This document shows positions 62,804 to 64,000 of a stretch of DNA of 64,000 nt, piece after piece (positions within the stretch are counted from its first letter, which is position 1; each line of letters begins with the position of its first letter). A program made the position numbers and the translations under genes. The notes beneath the pieces were generated by a model. That model saw only the letters and a program-made list of their open reading frames with translations. It ran no database searches and was not told the DNA's origin. Origin of the DNA: Vallitalea okinawensis (GTDB taxonomy: Bacteria; Bacillota; Clostridia; Lachnospirales; PQDH01); NCBI RefSeq assembly GCF_002964605.1, contig NZ_PQDH01000001.1:992001-1056000 (forward strand), written 5' to 3'.

Positions 62804-64000
62804 TTAACGATATTCATTGTTAACTCTTTCTTCGATCACCTTGATAGTTTCTTCAACAGATCGTTCATTAGCAAAAGTTAATTGTGATTCTTTGTTGAAT
62901 ATTTCAAATACAGAGTTGATATTTGGAACAGCTGGCATTTCTAAATAAATTTCCTGATTGAAGATCATTTCCACATTCTGTGGTTTCTGATTAGGATCAC
63001 CAATGAATATTTTAGTCGTTTCATCATTGATAATAGCTGGTAAACGACCACTTTCTGCAAATACTTTTGCACCTTCTACACCACTAGCATATTTGACAAA
63101 ATCCCAAACAGCATCTACATTATCCTTCCCCTCAACGATAGATAATTCTGCTGGCATTCCCCAGGTCGTATTAGGTGCAACACCTTCTGGATGTGGCATT
63201 GCTGCAATATCCCAATCAAAACTCATACTGCCTTCTTTTTCCGCTGTACGAAGCTGTTCAATATGCCACTCACCGATTGGTACCATAGCAACCTTACCTG
63301 TTTGGTTCATAGCATTATAGTGAGCGCTTGTTGCTACAGCCTCAGTATAAGGCATAGCTGAACCATCACTCTCCAAGTCCATTTTGAATTGTAGAGCTTC
63401 TTGGAAAGGTCCATAATTGCCACTTACTATTGTCTCACCATTTTGCAACGCTGGTCCATACCAACATTGTGGCCATGTGTGGACATAAGTCCCCCATATT
63501 TTATCATTGCCTTCTCCTGATGTCATTTTCTTAGCCACTTCTCTAAACTCATCCCATGTCATATCATCTGTAGGATAAGGAACACCAGCTGCATCAAATA
63601 AGTCTTTATTATAGAAAAGTACCCATGCAGATGTTGTAAATGGTAAACCATAAAGCTTATCATTTATGCGCAATTGATCGATGGTGTTACCATATGGTCC
63701 TAAATCTAAATTGTCTTTTGCGATAAGGTCATCTAAAGCTAATAACTGCTTCTTATCTACATAAGATGCATACTCTGCGGCATTCCCTGTATCAAATACA
63801 TCAATATCACCATTACCAGCTAATTGAACCAATACTTTATTTTTATAGTCTTTATTGGGGTAAGCTACTTGATTGATTTTAACTGCTGGATTTTGACTTT
63901 CATAGTTAGCAATAATTTCTTTGAAATAGATTTCGTTGGATGAACGATAGTAAAAATCAATGGTAGTTACTTCTTCCTCTTTTTTTGCTGTATCCTTCTC
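62804..64000 (-). CDS. Sugar-binding lipoprotein (family 1), sulfated-sugar operon, first copy, cut at right edge
   Basis: 398 codons are visible and the reading frame is open to the last base, so the start and signal peptide lie beyond the window. An apparent start at 63832 is internal, because the upstream codons still encode protein like the paralogue at 58191 (IDFYYRSSNEIYFKEIIANY). Conserved blocks SAWVLFYNKDLFDAAGVPYP and MTWDEFREVA show the maltose-binding-type fold. It is the first gene of the leftward operon. Confidence 0.92.
   Translation of the reverse strand, partial: EKDTAKKEEEVTTIDFYYRSSNEIYFKEIIANYESQNPAVKINQVAYPNKDYKNKVLVQLAGNGDIDVFDTGNAAEYASYVDKKQLLALDDLIAKDNLDLGPYGNTIDQLRINDKLYGLPFTTSAWVLFYNKDLFDAAGVPYPTDDMTWDEFREVAKKMTSGEGNDKIWGTYVHTWPQCWYGPALQNGETIVSGNYGPFQEALQFKMDLESDGSAMPYTEAVATSAHYNAMNQTGKVAMVPIGEWHIEQLRTAEKEGSMSFDWDIAAMPHPEGVAPNTTWGMPAELSIVEGKDNVDAVWDFVKYASGVEGAKVFAESGRLPAIINDETTKIFIGDPNQKPQNVEMIFNQEIYLEMPAVPNINSVFEIFNKESQLTFANERSVEETIKVIEERVNNEYR

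Noticed and set aside
63003-63320. 105-codon open frame on the plus strand
   Set aside because: Antisense to the right-edge binding-protein gene with no ribosome binding site or family match.
62804-63832. Binding protein read as a complete gene starting at 63832
   Set aside because: The frame stays open to the window edge and the upstream codons match the N-terminal part of the paralogue at 58191, so the gene is cut by the window.
1-64000. tRNA, rRNA, CRISPR arrays, prophage or intact insertion sequences
   Set aside because: No cloverleaf, ribosomal core sequence, regularly spaced repeat, integrase or transposase was recognised anywhere in the window.

Overview
The window looks like the chromosome of a low-GC, Gram-positive anaerobe. 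Genes are AT-rich with strong AGGAGG-type ribosome binding sites, binding proteins are lipoproteins, and the regulators include YesM/YesN-type and OmpR-type two-component systems. The content (CUT1 sugar transporters without their own ATPases, GH95 fucosidases, a sulfatase, cell-wall sugar salvage) fits a saccharolytic clostridial lineage, perhaps a Lachnospirales/Vallitalea-like one. That placement is inference. No rRNA, tRNA, CRISPR array, phage or intact insertion sequence was seen.

Layout. (1) 1-9498: a MurNAc/peptidoglycan-sugar salvage island. A BadF-type kinase (cut by the left edge), nagZ and namZ run leftward. anmK and an RpiR (MurR-like) regulator run rightward. They converge on a leftward binding protein-permease-permease-murQ operon. 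(2) 9500-18100: an exported membrane-anchored serine hydrolase, an OmpR-type two-component system and a two-gene ABC exporter, then a LysR/methyltransferase pair and a GNAT acetyltransferase. Two truncated copies of the acetyltransferase tail, each with its hairpin, flank the hydrolase/ABC cassette, and a group II intron-like scrap lies beside one of them. (3) 18466-23720: MATE efflux pump, TetR regulator, two SDR oxidoreductases and an EFR1-type flavodoxin/ferredoxin protein, with recurring TTACTCA motifs between them. (4) 23888-31558: a nucleoside-type (BMP family) ABC importer with a PfkB kinase, an ADP-ribosylglycohydrolase-family enzyme and a GntR/UTRA regulator with two matching operator-like palindromes. 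(5) 31949-37963: two APH-fold kinases flanking a second OmpR-type two-component system and a membrane-anchored CocE/S15 hydrolase. (6) 38028-54022: an alpha-L-fucoside locus with two GH95 enzymes, two binding lipoproteins, one permease pair, a YesM/YesN-type system and a divergent membrane AraC regulator. (7) 54087-58154: a Cys-rich DUF3795 protein, an MFS transporter and a LuxR-type two-component system. (8) 58191-64000: a sulfated-sugar locus with two similar binding lipoproteins, one permease pair and a cytoplasmic sulfatase. The first binding protein runs off the right edge.

Common logic: substrates are imported intact by ABC systems and processed in the cytoplasm. NagZ, NamZ, both GH95 enzymes and the sulfatase all lack signal peptides. 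The three sugar permease pairs have no ATPase here and probably share one encoded elsewhere. Four operons carry a stem-loop directly after the binding-protein gene, a common device for making more binding protein than membrane components.
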